A stretch of 64,000 bases of DNA from Lentibacillus sp. JNUCC-1 (GTDB lineage Bacteria > Bacillota > Bacilli > Bacillales > Amphibacillaceae): positions 1,423,030 to 1,487,029 of the forward strand of contig NZ_WHOH01000003.1 in the NCBI RefSeq assembly GCF_009741735.1. The letters run 5' to 3'. The notes under the pieces were generated by a model, which had not been told where the DNA came from, did no database searches, and saw nothing but the letters and a program-made list of their open reading frames with translations. Numbering within the stretch: the first letter of the stretch is position 1; every line of letters begins with the position of its first letter. Shown here piece after piece: positions 1-10,112 of this stretch. Made by a program: the position numbers and the translations under genes.

Positions 1-1408
1 TCCTTACAAGCAGGATTAAAAGTAAAATAATAACCAGTAAGAGTGCACCTGCAGTAATGTATAGCCATAACGGTATAACTGGAGCAGGCGTCTCGGGCAT
101 TTTAAGGTCATCACTGAACTCCTGGAATACAATTGACGTTTTTTCATCTGGATTAATCTCACCGTAATCCTTATCAATCGAGGTGTTGATCATTGAATCC
201 AGTATGGAGGATATTCCTGCTCTAACTGCTTCTTCATCTTGAGCTGTTAAATACTGAACATCATTATCCGAACGGGATTTAACATTATCAACAGCTACCT
301 GAACGCCAAGGTCCCTAATCTTATATGGACTTTCGACAATGTTTTTCCTTATCCTATTGTATTCATTGTTAATGGTTTCTTTGGACAATTCATAATCGCC
401 TTCTGAATCATCATCAGCACCAGGATAGTTATCAATGTCTTCATTTCCGGAACCGGCGACGCCACCCGCAGGAGGATTGCCGGAGTATGATTCCTGGATC
501 CGCTCTATGCTAACTGGAAGTCCTTCCATATTCTCAACATCAACCGGCTGAATAAGTTCTTCTGTGCGGTTTTCTTGGGTGAAATCTATATCAGCTGTAA
601 CAGAGACGATTACATTGTCGCTCCCGACCATTGCGCCAAGCATTTGTTGTACTCTGCGCTGCACGTCACGTTCAATGTCTTGCTTAACAGTTTGTTGATA
701 TGTATAGGTCGTTTGCTGCTGATAATTGCTATTATCCGTTTGATCATAATACTCGGAATACTGATTCATAATTACAATATTTTCTGTCGGCAGATTCGGT
801 ACAGCTTTAGATACCAAATGATATAGTGAGTTCACTTGGCCGCCCTGGAACTTATAGCCTGGTTTTGTATTAATGACAATTGAGGCTGTTGCTTCTTCTT
901 TCGCATCACTGATAAATACCGGTTCTTTCGGCATGTTAATCATAACGTCAGCATCATTTATGCCTTCTATTCTGCTGATAAGAGTCGATAATTCAGTTTG
1001 CATTGCGTCAAGCTTCATGATGTTGAATTCGTTGTCTGTCGTCCCCCATGATTTGTTTTCACTAAAAAATGAGTAATCAATATTGCCGCTCTTTGGTATA
1101 CCCAACGCCGCTAAATCAACCAATAAAGCATCCGCTTGTTCCCGAGGTACCTCAATGGTCGATCCACCGGAAGTCAATTCATAAGAAACGCCCCTTGAAT
1201 CCAGTTCCTCCTTTATTTGTCCAACTTCCTGAAGCGACAAATCTTTGTACAGGGGAACGTAGCTGGTATTGGTTGATAATATAACAACAGCTGCGAGCAG
1301 AATAATAATTAATCCCATTGACCCGCCAAAAACCACTTTTTGTGTTTTAGAGCGTTCTGTCCAATAGGACTGGGTTCTTTTGATATAATTTTTTAATCTA
1401 TTGTTCAT
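1..1408 (-). CDS. fliF: Flagellar MS-ring protein FliF (3' end outside window)
   Basis: FliF builds the membrane MS ring that anchors the flagellar basal body and houses the export gate. The reading frame is open from an ATG at 1408, preceded by a G-rich ribosome site, to the window edge, giving about 469 residues of an expected 500-540. A first membrane segment lies at about residues 25-44 (ending LIIILLAAVVIL). A second begins near residue 445, just at the edge, as expected for FliF with its large extracytoplasmic domain between two helices. The region around residues 290-330 is rich in Gly, Asp and Ser, typical of the variable linker. It is the fourth gene of the flgB-flgC-fliE-fliF order, 57 bases after fliE. 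The cytoplasmic C-terminus that binds FliG is not visible. Confidence 0.95.
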   Translation of the reverse strand, partial: MNNRLKNYIKRTQSYWTERSKTQKVVFGGSMGLIIILLAAVVILSTNTSYVPLYKDLSLQEVGQIKEELDSRGVSYELTSGGSTIEVPREQADALLVDLAALGIPKSGNIDYSFFSENKSWGTTDNEFNIMKLDAMQTELSTLISRIEGINDADVMINMPKEPVFISDAKEEATASIVINTKPGYKFQGGQVNSLYHLVSKAVPNLPTENIVIMNQYSEYYDQTDNSNYQQQTTYTYQQTVKQDIERDVQRRVQQMLGAMVGSDNVIVSVTADIDFTQENRTEELIQPVDVENMEGLPVSIERIQESYSGNPPAGGVAGSGNEDIDNYPGADDDSEGDYELSKETINNEYNRIRKNIVESPYKIRDLGVQVAVDNVKSRSDNDVQYLTAQDEEAVRAGISSILDSMINTSIDKDYGEINPDEKTSIVFQEFSDDLKMPETPAPVIPLWLYITAGALLLVIILLLILLVR

Positions 1409-1465
1409 ATTTCCCCCGCCAAATGTTTACTTCTTTTTGTCAAAACGTTTTTTGAGCCGTCATTC

Positions 1466-1771
1466 TTAAATCTGCATACGCATAATTTCGTTGTATGCAT
1501 CAATTGCTTTTTGCTGGATTTGCACAGAGGTTTCCAACATGATACCCGCTTTTTGAGCAGTAATCATGACGTCATGCAGGTCATCTGTTTTTCCAGCAGC
1601 AAGCGCCTGGGTCTTTTGATCTGAATGATTTTGCGCTTGATTAACAGTTTCAATCGCACCTTTTAACAGCTCACTGAAATGATGCGATTTCTCCTCTGGT
1701 TTAACCGGTGATGTTGGTTGCAGTGAGTTGTTATGTAATGCGAGATTATTGAGTTCGGATACGCCTTTCAT
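1466..1771 (-). CDS. fliE: Flagellar hook-basal body complex protein FliE
   Basis: FliE is the small export-apparatus/rod junction protein linking the MS ring to the proximal rod. The 101-residue product has the family length. Its conserved C-terminal half (MITAQKAGIMLETSVQIQQK, then a tail ending EIMRMQI) is the recognisable part; the N-terminus is variable and polar. The start at 1771 follows a GAGGTG ribosome site. It sits 14 bases after flgC and upstream of fliF, the standard Bacillus order. Confidence 0.94.
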   Translation of the reverse strand: MKGVSELNNLALHNNSLQPTSPVKPEEKSHHFSELLKGAIETVNQAQNHSDQKTQALAAGKTDDLHDVMITAQKAGIMLETSVQIQQKAIDAYNEIMRMQI

Positions 1772-1785
1772 TATTTGTCACCTCG

Positions 1786-2238
1786 TTATTTACCAATTTC
1801 AAGTGCTTTCATAAGCATATTCTTGCTGGCGTTAAGCGATGTTATATTGGCCTCATAGCTCCTAGTAGCACTCATCATGTCGACCATTTCTTTCAGGGGA
1901 TCAACATTGGGCATTTGTACATACCCGTTGTCATCAGCATCAGGATGCTGGGGGTTGTATACCATTTTAAAGGGGCTTTCATCTTCCACAATGCCTGTGA
2001 CCTTTACGCCGCCAGAAGAGGCAGTGTTGTTTTGTGCTTGGTTTAAAAAGGATTGGAAGCCCCCACCTTTTGGTGCGACGGTTACCATTTTACGACGGTA
2101 TGGGACAACTTCCCCGTTTTCATTCACAGTTGCCCTGGTTGTATCTGAGTTTGCTATGTTTGAAGATACAACATCCATTCTGAGACGCTGTGCCGTCAGG
2201 GCGCTAGCACTCGAATTTAGAGCGTTAAACATGGACAT
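1786..2238 (-). CDS. flgC: Flagellar basal-body rod protein FlgC
   Basis: FlgC is a proximal rod subunit of the flagellum, exported by the type III apparatus and assembled outside the membrane. The 150-residue protein shows both rod-family signatures: an N-terminal segment with SSASALTAQRLRMDVVSSNI and a C-terminal heptad helix (MVDMMSATRSYEANITSLNA). These two ends pack into the coiled-coil rod core. The start is 2238 with GGAGGT eight bases upstream; the ribosome site lies inside the last codons of flgB, so translation of the two is probably coupled. Confidence 0.95.
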   Translation of the reverse strand: MSMFNALNSSASALTAQRLRMDVVSSNIANSDTTRATVNENGEVVPYRRKMVTVAPKGGGFQSFLNQAQNNTASSGGVKVTGIVEDESPFKMVYNPQHPDADDNGYVQMPNVDPLKEMVDMMSATRSYEANITSLNASKNMLMKALEIGK

Positions 2239-2240
2239 CC

Positions 2241-2639
2241 TTACCTACCTCCCCTAATCACTGTCTGCAAGCTCCCGAACTTTCCGTTTAACCGGTCAAT
2301 TAAAGCCTGATAATAAATTTGATTCTTAGCCAGTTCAGCCATTTCTTTATCTATATCGACATTATTGCCATTATGATTATAAACAGTTTGGGAATTATTG
2401 GATGTTCGGTAGGGCTGTTGGGGATTGCCCGCTGAAAAAGTGAGGTGCTTGGGATGTGTGCGTTTTGCTGCAAGAGGCTCATCCATAAATTTATGAAGTT
2501 CATCTTTAAATTGTACATTTTTCGCTTTATAGTGTGGTGTGTCAACATTGGCTATGTTGTTCGAGATGGCTTTGTTTTTTGCAGATGCAAAATCAAGTCC
2601 ATGTTCAAGTGTTTTTATAGTTCCGCCAAACAGACTCAT
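2241..2639 (-). CDS. flgB: Flagellar basal-body rod protein FlgB
   Basis: FlgB is the innermost rod subunit. The 132-residue product carries the N-terminal rod signature (LDFASAKNKAISNNIANVDT) and a C-terminal helix (MAELAKNQIYYQALIDRLNG). It is the first gene of the flagellar run. A strong AGGAGG ribosome site precedes the ATG. The roughly 200-base leader between codY's terminator and this start holds a TATAAT box (about 2687-2692) but no convincing -35, so the promoter is not assigned. Its place directly after codY matches the B. subtilis fla/che operon. Confidence 0.95.
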   Translation of the reverse strand: MSLFGGTIKTLEHGLDFASAKNKAISNNIANVDTPHYKAKNVQFKDELHKFMDEPLAAKRTHPKHLTFSAGNPQQPYRTSNNSQTVYNHNGNNVDIDKEMAELAKNQIYYQALIDRLNGKFGSLQTVIRGGR

Positions 2640-2833
2640 CTTTTTTCCTCCTTGGCTAAAATCTGGGTTTATCTCTTTTTTCCTTTATTATACATAACCA
2701 CATTGTAAAAGATAAAACTGGTAATGTCTATCGTGTTTCGACATTTTTCTTGTAGGATTTGTGAAATAGGACTTAAAGCCTATGAAATTTGTATGAGTTA
2801 TCATCATTTATCTACATAATTCGCTAAATATAT

Positions 2834-2869
2834 AAAAAGCAGCTCTCCTACAAAGGAGAGCTGCTTTTT
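2834..2869 (-). terminator. Intrinsic terminator after codY
   Basis: A perfect 15-bp stem (arms 2834-2848 and 2855-2869, AAAAAGCAGCTCTCC on the plus strand) with a 6-base loop. Read on the minus strand it ends in a T run. It lies 16 bases after the codY stop and separates the codY operon from the flagellar operon. Confidence 0.9.
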
Positions 2870-2884
2870 ATAAAAATTTACTAT

Positions 2885-3664
2885 TTATCTTGAACGGAGT
2901 TTTTCAAGTTCAACAAGAAATTTGTCGTTAAGAACTTTAATATACGTTCCTTTCATCCCCAAGGATCTAGATTCAATTACACCGGCACTTTCGAGTTTAC
3001 GCAGAGCATTAACAATAACAGAACGTGTTATACCTACGCGATCGGCAATTTTACTTGCAACAAGGAGGCCTTCTTTGCCATCCAGTTCTTCAAAGATATG
3101 GTCAATGGCTTCGAGTTCACTATATGACAATGAACTGATGGCCATTTGCACAACGGCTTTAGAACGGGCTTCTGTTTCAATCTCTTCTGTTTTTTCATGA
3201 AGAATTTCCATTCCAACAACTGTTGCCCCATATTCGCCGAGAAGCAAATCATCGTCACTGAACTCGTCTTTCAAACGGCTTAGTATCAATGTTCCGAGAC
3301 GTTCGCCTCCGCCCATGATTGGTACAATCGTTGTTAAACCTTCTTTAAACAGCTCTTTGTTTTCGACAGGAAATGCCGTGTACTGGCTTTCGATATCCAA
3401 GTTTGAAGTTGTTTCATAAATATTAAACAAACGCTGGGTATACTCTTCCGGAAATTGTCTTTCCTCAAGCATTGATTTCATGCGCTCATTCTCAATTTCC
3501 TGATTGATGGCGTAACCCAAGAGCTTGCCTCGTCTGCTTACGATAAATACATTTCCTTTAATAACATCACGTAATGATTCACTCATCTCTACAAAGTTCA
3601 CAGGTTTGCCACCTGTTTTCTGTAACATAGCGTTGATTTTTCTAGCTCGATCCAATAGTTTCAT
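2885..3664 (-). CDS. codY: GTP-sensing transcriptional pleiotropic repressor CodY
   Basis: CodY represses nutrient-acquisition and stationary-phase genes when GTP and branched-chain amino acids are plentiful. The 259-residue length equals that of B. subtilis CodY. The N-terminal GAF-like ligand domain (about residues 1-155) is followed by a linker helix and a winged helix-turn-helix; the recognition segment [20 protein letters not shown] is at about residues 215-234. Start at 3664 with GGAGG upstream. It is the last gene of xerC-hslV-hslU-codY (codVWXY in B. subtilis), 30 bases after hslU. Confidence 0.97.
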   Translation of the reverse strand: MKLLDRARKINAMLQKTGGKPVNFVEMSESLRDVIKGNVFIVSRRGKLLGYAINQEIENERMKSMLEERQFPEEYTQRLFNIYETTSNLDIESQYTAFPVENKELFKEGLTTIVPIMGGGERLGTLILSRLKDEFSDDDLLLGEYGATVVGMEILHEKTEEIETEARSKAVVQMAISSLSYSELEAIDHIFEELDGKEGLLVASKIADRVGITRSVIVNALRKLESAGVIESRSLGMKGTYIKVLNDKFLVELEKLRSR

Positions 3665-3694
3665 AATGATCCTCCATTCAATAGTGGGTATATT

Positions 3695-5092
3695 TTATAG
3701 AATAAATTGACTCAAGTCTTTATTTCCTACAATATCATTCAACTTTTTGTCAACGTACTCGGCTGTGATCTCGATCTTTTCCATTGTTATATCCGGAGCT
3801 TCAAATGATAAATCTTCAAGTAATTTTTCTAAAATGGTGTGCAAGCGTCTGGCCCCAATGTTATCTGTTTCCTGATTAACTTGATAGGCAATTTCTGCTA
3901 GTCTGTCTACAGCTTGCTCTGTAAAAACGACATTTATACCTTCTGTTTCCAATAAAGCTGTATATTGCTTCAACAAAGCGTTAGAAGGTTCATTTAATAT
4001 GCGCTTGAAATCTGCTACAGATAACTTGCTTAATTCAACTCTCACAGGGAATCTGCCCTGAAGCTCAGGTATTAAATCTGCGGGTTTCGCCATATGGAAG
4101 GCACCTGCTGCTATAAACAGCATATGACTTGTATTAACTGGGCCATATTTCGTAACCACACTGGAGCCTTCAACAATTGGCAATATATCACGCTGAACGC
4201 CTTCTCTAGAGACATTAGGGGAATTATCTTGTTTGCCGGCAACTTTATCAATCTCATCGATAAAGATGATACCAGATTGCTCTGCACGCTTCACGGCCTC
4301 ATTAGCGGCTTCATCCATATCAACCAGTTTTTGCGCTTCTTGCTGTGTTAATATCTTTCTGGCATCAGAAACTGGTAACTTCTGTTTTTTGTTTGTTTTT
4401 GGCATGAACTTACTAAATGCATCTTGCATGTTCATACCCATTTGTTCCATACCCGAACCTTGGAGCATGTCAAACATTGATGGGGGCTGTTCTTCAATTT
4501 CAACTGTTACAACGTGATCTTCCAATTCCCCCATGTACAATTGATGTTCCACGCGTTGTCGTTTATTACGAATCTCTTCGTTCGCTTCTGACTTTTCTTC
4601 AGTATCATTTTCTTCACCCTGCTGGGAAAAAAGCATTTCCAACGGGTTTTGCATTTTGTTTGATTGTTTTTTAGCCTGTGGAGCCAGAAGGGAAACGAGC
4701 TTTTTGTTGGCTTCTCTTTCAGCGCGTTCATGTACCTGTTCCATTTTTTCTTCTTTCACCATGCGTACAGCCATTTCGACCAGATCACGCACCATGGACT
4801 CAACATCACGGCCCACGTAACCAACTTCGGTAAATTTGGTCGCTTCAACTTTGATGAAGGGGGCTCCTACTAATTTCGCCAAACGTCTGGCGATTTCAGT
4901 TTTTCCAACGCCGGTCGGTCCGATCATTAAAATATTTTTAGGTACAATTTCTTCTTTAATGGCACTTTCAAGCTGCATGCGTCTATAACGGTTTCTTAGC
5001 GCAACAGCTACGGACTTCTTGGCACTTTCCTGACCGATCACATAACGATCAAGCTGTTCAACAATCTTTCTCGGGGTCAGATTCAGTCCCAT
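3695..5092 (-). CDS. hslU: ATP-dependent protease ATPase subunit HslU (ClpY/CodX)
   Basis: HslU is the AAA+ unfoldase that feeds substrates to the HslV peptidase in the cytoplasm. Walker A GPTGVGKT lies at about residues 58-65 and Walker B/DEAD-like [11 protein letters not shown] in the middle. A polar intermediate (I) domain is inserted between them. The C-terminus KDLSQFIL is the family tail that docks into HslV pockets. The ATG at 5092 is chosen because AGGGAGG sits nine bases before it; an in-frame ATG at 5098 is only three bases from that site. It follows hslV by 14 bases. Confidence 0.96.
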   Translation of the reverse strand: MGLNLTPRKIVEQLDRYVIGQESAKKSVAVALRNRYRRMQLESAIKEEIVPKNILMIGPTGVGKTEIARRLAKLVGAPFIKVEATKFTEVGYVGRDVESMVRDLVEMAVRMVKEEKMEQVHERAEREANKKLVSLLAPQAKKQSNKMQNPLEMLFSQQGEENDTEEKSEANEEIRNKRQRVEHQLYMGELEDHVVTVEIEEQPPSMFDMLQGSGMEQMGMNMQDAFSKFMPKTNKKQKLPVSDARKILTQQEAQKLVDMDEAANEAVKRAEQSGIIFIDEIDKVAGKQDNSPNVSREGVQRDILPIVEGSSVVTKYGPVNTSHMLFIAAGAFHMAKPADLIPELQGRFPVRVELSKLSVADFKRILNEPSNALLKQYTALLETEGINVVFTEQAVDRLAEIAYQVNQETDNIGARRLHTILEKLLEDLSFEAPDITMEKIEITAEYVDKKLNDIVGNKDLSQFIL

Positions 5093-5106
5093 AAACATAA
5101 TCCTCC

Positions 5107-5663
5107 CTAATTATCAAGTACCTCAAGTGTAATCTGGTCATTTGTGTAGACACAAATTTCACCTGCAATTTCAAGAGCTGCTTTAGCAATTGATTCAGCA
5201 CTCATGTCACTGGAATAGCGTTGGAGTGCACGCCCTGCGCTTAAAGCAAAGTTACCCCTGAACCGATGGCTAATATACCATCATCAGGCTCAATAACCTC
5301 TCCAGTACCGGAAACCAGAAACATTTGCTCTTTATCCATGACAATGAGCATAGCTTCCAACTTCCGCAGCACCTTATCACTTCGCCATTCTTTAGCAAGT
5401 TCTACTGCTGCTCGTGCTAAATTGCCATCATACGTTTCAAGTTTGCCTTCAAATTTCTCAAACAGTGTAAAAGCATCAGCTACCGATCCAGCAAAGCCGG
5501 CAAGAACATTGCCTTTAAAGAGACGTCTGACTTTCTTGGCTTTGTGTTTCATTACGACAGCGTTGCCAAGTGTGACCTGCCCGTCACCTGCCATTGCACA
5601 CTGACCGTTATGCATGATTCCAAAAATCGTTGTCGCATGCATGCTTTGTTCCAGATCAATCAC
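5107..5663 (-). CDS. hslV: ATP-dependent protease peptidase subunit HslV (ClpQ/CodW), split by an apparent 1-base deletion
   Basis: HslV is the proteasome-like peptidase ring driven by HslU. The frame from 5663 reads a typical HslV through [19 protein letters not shown] and then stops early at 5241. One base missing in the CCCC run at 5255-5258 explains this. With a fifth C the frame continues [12 protein letters not shown] and on to [13 protein letters not shown], ending at a TAG at 5107-5109, about 185 residues, normal for the family. The start is uncertain. GTG at 5663 has its GGAG too close; an in-frame CTG at 5654 has good spacing and gives an [11 protein letters not shown] start; ATG at 5642 gives MHATTIF. 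Bacillus CodW likewise carries a short extension before HATTIF and is known to use an N-terminal serine. Confidence 0.85.
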
Positions 5664-5669
5664 TCCATT

Positions 5670-6587
5670 CTACTCATTGTCATTTTTTGCACGTGGGTGA
5701 CTTGACATATACACATGACGCAGTCTGTCCTTTGTAACATGTGTATATATTTGTGTGGAGGATAGATGTTCATGTCCCAGTAACTCTTGTACTGTTCTCA
5801 AGTCTGCACCTTCATTCAACATATGTGTTGCGAACGTATGTCTCATTTTATGCGGGTGCAAATGAATTGTCATAGCAGCTTTTTCGACCAATTTCGATAA
5901 AACAAGCCTCACACCTCGTGCGGTCAACGGTTTTCCCTTTGCATTTAGGAATAGAGTCGAAGTATCCGCGCCTGATCTATCCAGCAGTCGCTTGCGGCCA
6001 TCTTCAATATAAGTTTCTAAGGCAATGGCAGCAAAGCGACCAAATGGCACATAACGTTCTTTTCTTCCTTTTCCATTAACAAGCAGCAATCCGAGTGCGA
6101 AATCAATGTCCTCCAATTGAACTGCAGTACACTCACCGACTCGCATTCCTGTGGCATAGAGTAATTCTAAAATAGTCTGATTGCGCTGCCCAAGAGGCGT
6201 TTCAAGATCACTGACACTAAACAGTTTCTCAAGTTCTGCATCATATAAAAATCCAGGTATTGTGTGGTGTCCTTTAGGCAAATCTATATTTCCAAAAGGA
6301 TTGGCCTGAACCTTGTGATCTCGCTCTAAAAATTTATAAAAACTTCTAAGTGATGAAATTTTGCGCGCAACAGAGTTCCTGCTGAAGTGACGATTATATA
6401 ACCTTGTAAGATACAGGCGAACGATTTGTGCATTTACATCTTCTAAATTAAATATCTGTTCTTCATGAAGAAACACGAAAAATGACTCTAGATCAGCTTG
6501 ATAAAATTCGATTGTATAAGGCGATGCGGCTTTTTCAATCTTTAAGTATGTTACAAAAGCTGATAACTCTTTTGAGAAAATTCCCAT
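5670..6587 (-). CDS. xerC: Tyrosine recombinase XerC (CodV)
   Basis: XerC resolves chromosome dimers at dif together with XerD. The 305-residue protein has an N-terminal SAM-like core-binding domain and a C-terminal catalytic domain. The catalytic residues are all visible: R149 (ATGMRVGE), K173 (NGKGRKERY), H246 and R249 (HPHKMRHTF), H272 (GHEHLSSTQ) and nucleophile Y281 (IYTHV). The frame is open 24 codons further upstream, but ATG 6587 has GGAG seven bases before it and gives the usual family N-terminus (MGIFSKEL). First gene of the codY operon; the stop is a few bases from hslV. Confidence 0.95.
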   Translation of the reverse strand: MGIFSKELSAFVTYLKIEKAASPYTIEFYQADLESFFVFLHEEQIFNLEDVNAQIVRLYLTRLYNRHFSRNSVARKISSLRSFYKFLERDHKVQANPFGNIDLPKGHHTIPGFLYDAELEKLFSVSDLETPLGQRNQTILELLYATGMRVGECTAVQLEDIDFALGLLLVNGKGRKERYVPFGRFAAIALETYIEDGRKRLLDRSGADTSTLFLNAKGKPLTARGVRLVLSKLVEKAAMTIHLHPHKMRHTFATHMLNEGADLRTVQELLGHEHLSSTQIYTHVTKDRLRHVYMSSHPRAKNDNE

Positions 6588-6853
6588 TGTTCCACTCCAT
6601 TTTGCAACACCATAAAAAAGAATACCATATTTGGTTGTTATAAGCAACGGATTTAACATAATTGTAACAAAATTCGGATGTGACTTGCTATACTAACAAA
6701 TAAAAAGCTTCATGGTGTCAAGTGAATTCACTTACCAATAGGCAATTATAAGCTGTAAAAATGCAATAGTCAACACATAACAATGGCATTATTCTAAAAT
6801 TGATTCGCTATGTATCAATATTGCCCAAATACTTATTTTTAAACGTCAAATAT
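6588..6853. other. Intergenic region where trmFO is expected; no gene seen
   Basis: About 265 bases between topA's terminator and xerC. In B. subtilis this slot holds trmFO. No reading frame here resembles it, not even a fragment. The only structure I see is a 14-bp perfect palindrome AAGTGAATTCACTT at 6720-6733, about 130 bases upstream of the xerC start, and AT-rich sequence that presumably carries the xerC-operon promoter, which I could not assign. Confidence 0.6.
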
Positions 6854-6881
6854 AAAAACCGCCCTTATAAGGGCAGTTTTT
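6854..6881 (-). terminator. Intrinsic terminator after topA
   Basis: Stem of AAAACTGCCC pairing with GGGCGGTTTT (one G-U type mismatch) around a 6-base loop, read on the minus strand, followed by a T-rich tail. It begins immediately after the topA stop codon. Confidence 0.85.
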
Positions 6882-6883
6882 AT

Positions 6884-8962
6884 TTAGCTTTGAGTGGATT
6901 CTTTATAACTGCAAGAGGTGCATTGGACTTGTGTTTCTTTTTTACGTTTTTTCTCTACTAGCAGACCACTGCACTTTGGACAAGGCCGCGATATTGGTTT
7001 ATCCCAGGAGACGAAATCACATTCTGGAAACCTGTCACACCCGTAGAAGATTCTACGTTTTTTAGACTTTCTTTCTACAACATCACCTTGTTTGCACTTA
7101 GGACAGGTGACGCCTATTTTTTTCAAGATCGGCTTTGTGTTACGACAATCCGGAAAATTAGAGCACGCAAGAAATTGTCCATATCGTCCCATTTTATAAA
7201 CCATTTCATGACCGCATTTTTCACAATCAATCCCGGCTGGTTCATCTTTGATTTCAATTTTTTCCATTTCCTGTTCTGCTTTTTGCAGACGTTTATTGAA
7301 GTCGACGTAGAAATGGTCGATTAGCTTTACCCAATTCATATCACCATCTTCAATGGAATCGAGGTCATTTTCCATCTTGGCGGTAAAATCAACGTTAATA
7401 ATTTCCGGGAAAAACTCTTGTACAATATCAATAACAATTGTTCCAAGTTCGGTAGGGACAAAGCGTTTATTATCCATACTGACATAACCCCGACGCTGAA
7501 TTGTATCTAGGGTAGGGGCGTACGTTGATGGTCGCCCGATTCCTTTTTCTTCCATAGTACGCACCAGGCGTGCTTCCGTATATCTTGGCGGTGGCTGTGT
7601 GAAGTGCTGATTTGGTGAGATCTTCGACGCTTTAACATCCGTTCCTTCTACAAGCTCAGGCAATCGTTTGTCTTCTGTCTTTTTGTCATCATCCGTTCCT
7701 TCTACGTAAATTTTCATAAACCCTTTAAATTTCACAACGGACCCTGTGGCGCGGAATTCAACGTTATTATTTAATAAATGAACGGTCATTGTATCAAGAA
7801 TGGCAGGTGCCATCTGGCTTGCTAAAAATCGTTCCCATATGAGTTTGTAAAGCCTGTATTGGTCTCTTGACAGAATGCTCTTCAACGATTTAGGGTCACG
7901 CAAAACAGAAGTGGGACGGATAGCTTCGTGTGCATCTTGAGCCCCTTCTTGCTTTTTCCCTGCTTTATAGAAACCCAGGTAGTTCTTACCATACTGTTCT
8001 TCAATGTAACCTTTGGCTTCTTGTTTTGCGGTATCGGAAACACGGGTTGAATCTGTACGCATATAGGTAACAAGACCTTGAATGCCTCCTGCTTTCTTGC
8101 CTAAATCAATTCCTTCATATAATTGCTGGGCAATCATCATTGTCTTTTTAGCTCTGAAATTCAGTTTGCGAGCGGCCTCTTGCTGAAGAGAAGAAGTCGT
8201 AAAAGGCTTTGCAGGGTTTTTCTTGCGTTCTCTTTTATTTACTTTATCAACAGAAAAGGTATCCCCTTGAAGTTTATTCAATATAGCATCCACTTCTTCT
8301 CGGTTAGGCAGATCTTGTTTTTTTCCATCGATTCCGTAAAACGAGCCTTCGAACGTTTCTTGATCCTTCAGGAAATCAGCCGTAATAGACCAATATTCTT
8401 CGGGCTTGAAATTCTTAATTTCATTTTCTCTGTCAATGATCATTTTGACTGCTACTGATTGCACACGGCCGGCGCTTAAGCCTTTCTTAACTTTCTTCCA
8501 TAACAGAGGACTGATGTTATAGCCGACCAGGCGGTCAAGTATTCGTCTCGCCTGTTGAGCGTCAACGAGGTTTTCGTTAATCTTTCTAGGATGTTTAAAC
8601 GAAGCCTTGACAGACTCTTTTGTGATTTCATTGAAGACCACACGGCAGTCTGTTTGATCATCTACGTTTAATGCATGGGCAAGATGCCATGCTATTGCTT
8701 CACCTTCACGATCCGGGTCAGCTGCAAGGTAGATGCGTTTGGCCTTTTTAGCTGCTTTTTTAAGATCTTTGAGAATGTCCCCTTTGCCGCGAATGGTAAT
8801 ATACTTTGGCTGATATTCATTGTCAACGTCTACACCCATTTGACTTTTGGGCAAGTCACGGACATGGCCCATTGAAGCCTTTACAGTATATTTTTTACCG
8901 AGGTAACGTTCTATTGTTTTCGCTTTGGCCGGAGATTCAACTATGACAAGGTAATCAGACAT
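6884..8962 (-). CDS. topA: DNA topoisomerase I
   Basis: Type IA topoisomerase that relaxes negative supercoils. The 692-residue protein opens with the TOPRIM domain ([20 protein letters not shown], then the [13 protein letters not shown] acidic motif). The catalytic tyrosine lies in TYMRTDSTR (about residue 300). Three C-terminal four-cysteine zinc ribbons follow (CEKCG...CSNFPDC, CPKCK...CDRFPEC, CPKCS...CTSC). The length matches B. subtilis TopA (691). Start 8962 has AGGAGG upstream. dprA precedes it and the usual trmFO does not follow. Confidence 0.97.
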   Translation of the reverse strand: MSDYLVIVESPAKAKTIERYLGKKYTVKASMGHVRDLPKSQMGVDVDNEYQPKYITIRGKGDILKDLKKAAKKAKRIYLAADPDREGEAIAWHLAHALNVDDQTDCRVVFNEITKESVKASFKHPRKINENLVDAQQARRILDRLVGYNISPLLWKKVKKGLSAGRVQSVAVKMIIDRENEIKNFKPEEYWSITADFLKDQETFEGSFYGIDGKKQDLPNREEVDAILNKLQGDTFSVDKVNKRERKKNPAKPFTTSSLQQEAARKLNFRAKKTMMIAQQLYEGIDLGKKAGGIQGLVTYMRTDSTRVSDTAKQEAKGYIEEQYGKNYLGFYKAGKKQEGAQDAHEAIRPTSVLRDPKSLKSILSRDQYRLYKLIWERFLASQMAPAILDTMTVHLLNNNVEFRATGSVVKFKGFMKIYVEGTDDDKKTEDKRLPELVEGTDVKASKISPNQHFTQPPPRYTEARLVRTMEEKGIGRPSTYAPTLDTIQRRGYVSMDNKRFVPTELGTIVIDIVQEFFPEIINVDFTAKMENDLDSIEDGDMNWVKLIDHFYVDFNKRLQKAEQEMEKIEIKDEPAGIDCEKCGHEMVYKMGRYGQFLACSNFPDCRNTKPILKKIGVTCPKCKQGDVVERKSKKRRIFYGCDRFPECDFVSWDKPISRPCPKCSGLLVEKKRKKETQVQCTSCSYKESTQS

Positions 8963-9134
8963 ATTTCTTCCTCCTGTACTGAGGTTCTTTCAACCATTCA
9001 GTTACTGAAAATTTTTATTGTTAATGGTTACATACATGCTTTTATTATATTTGAAGCATCATGATGCGGTTCCAGTTTTTACAGATGACAAATCGCTACT
9101 AATACTAAATACATCGTTTGCATTTGTCAAATAA

Positions 9135-10046
9135 TCAATCATTCACTTGGGTTTGATAAAACAAGCCAATACTCGTATTGTGCCAGTCTTGAGATATGTC
9201 TTCTGAAGTTCGCACGAGCTTGGCACCGTCTTGAATCATCTTATGACAGCCTGTTGTCTGTTTATGAAAAATAGATCCAGGAACAGCGTAAACTTCTCTG
9301 CCTTGATCAAGAGCTTGATCCACCGTAATAAGCGTTCCGCTTCTTTCCGTAGCTTCGATGACAAGGGTGCCAAAACTCAGGCCACTAATGATGCGATTTC
9401 TTTCCGGGAAGTGGTGTTTTCTTGGAGGTGTATCAGGCGGATATTCGCTTAACAGAAGACCTTTCGTGGCAATCTGATAAAATAAATCGATGTGATTTCG
9501 GGGATAAATATGATTAAAACCACTCCCTAAAACAGCTATGGTAAACCCTTTTTGTTCAAGTGTCAGTTGATGAACAAAACCATCAATGCCTTTTGCCATA
9601 CCGCTTACAGTCATCCAGCCACCTTCAATAAGCGGCTTTACAATATAGGAAACTTTGGCATGAGCTTCTTTTGATGGGGTTCTAGTTCCGATCACACTTA
9701 ATGCAGGTATGTGTTTCAGCAGTGACACATTGCCCAGGGCATACAAAATTAAAGGCGCATCTTGAATGGTTTTTAATATAGTAGGATAGTCTTTGTCCAA
9801 AATGGTAATGGCTCGGAATTGAGTGAGGTCGTTTTTAATTTCATCGAATAAGGCTTTTGAACCTAGGTCTTGCTTCAGTTGTAAAGCGTTTTGATACGAG
9901 ATGGGAAAAGTTATGGATAACGCGTTCGCAGATAAATTGTAGATGGTTTTTAACGAAGGATCGTATTGGAGAAAAGCGCGGATGACACGTCTATTGGCAC
10001 CTCGGCATCTTGTGATATGAAGCAATCGTCGTCGAACATATTTCAC
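9135..10046 (-). CDS. dprA: DNA-processing protein DprA (Smf)
   Basis: DprA loads RecA on incoming single-stranded DNA during transformation. The 303-residue product has an N-terminal helical segment and the Rossmann-like DNA_processg domain with SVIGTRTPS, VSGMAKGIDG and AVLGSGFNHIYPRNH motifs (about residues 110-205). It ends near residue 300 without the extra winged-helix domain of longer homologues, as in B. subtilis (297 residues). It sits between sucD and topA, its standard position. The 172 bases before topA include no clear terminator. Confidence 0.95.
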   Translation of the reverse strand: MKYVRRRLLHITRCRGANRRVIRAFLQYDPSLKTIYNLSANALSITFPISYQNALQLKQDLGSKALFDEIKNDLTQFRAITILDKDYPTILKTIQDAPLILYALGNVSLLKHIPALSVIGTRTPSKEAHAKVSYIVKPLIEGGWMTVSGMAKGIDGFVHQLTLEQKGFTIAVLGSGFNHIYPRNHIDLFYQIATKGLLLSEYPPDTPPRKHHFPERNRIISGLSFGTLVIEATERSGTLITVDQALDQGREVYAVPGSIFHKQTTGCHKMIQDGAKLVRTSEDISQDWHNTSIGLFYQTQVND

Positions 10047-10077
10047 AAAGTCACTTCCTTTTTTTACAATATTTTAT

Positions 10078-10105
10078 CATAGGGCCGATCATTCTCGGCC
10101 CTATG
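10078..10105 (-). terminator. Intrinsic terminator after sucD
   Basis: A 12-bp stem (CATAGGGCCGA pairing with its complement across a short loop) starting 7 bases after the sucD stop, followed on the minus strand by AT-rich sequence with T runs. It separates sucCD from dprA. Confidence 0.8.
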
Positions 10106-10112
10106 ATTCCCA

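Noticed and set aside
2650..2720. Flagellar operon promoter
   Set aside because: A TATAAT box is visible but no -35 or SigD-type element at proper spacing could be defended.
9000..9020. Possible CodY box upstream of topA
   Set aside because: Only about half of the AATTTTCWGAAAATT motif matches.
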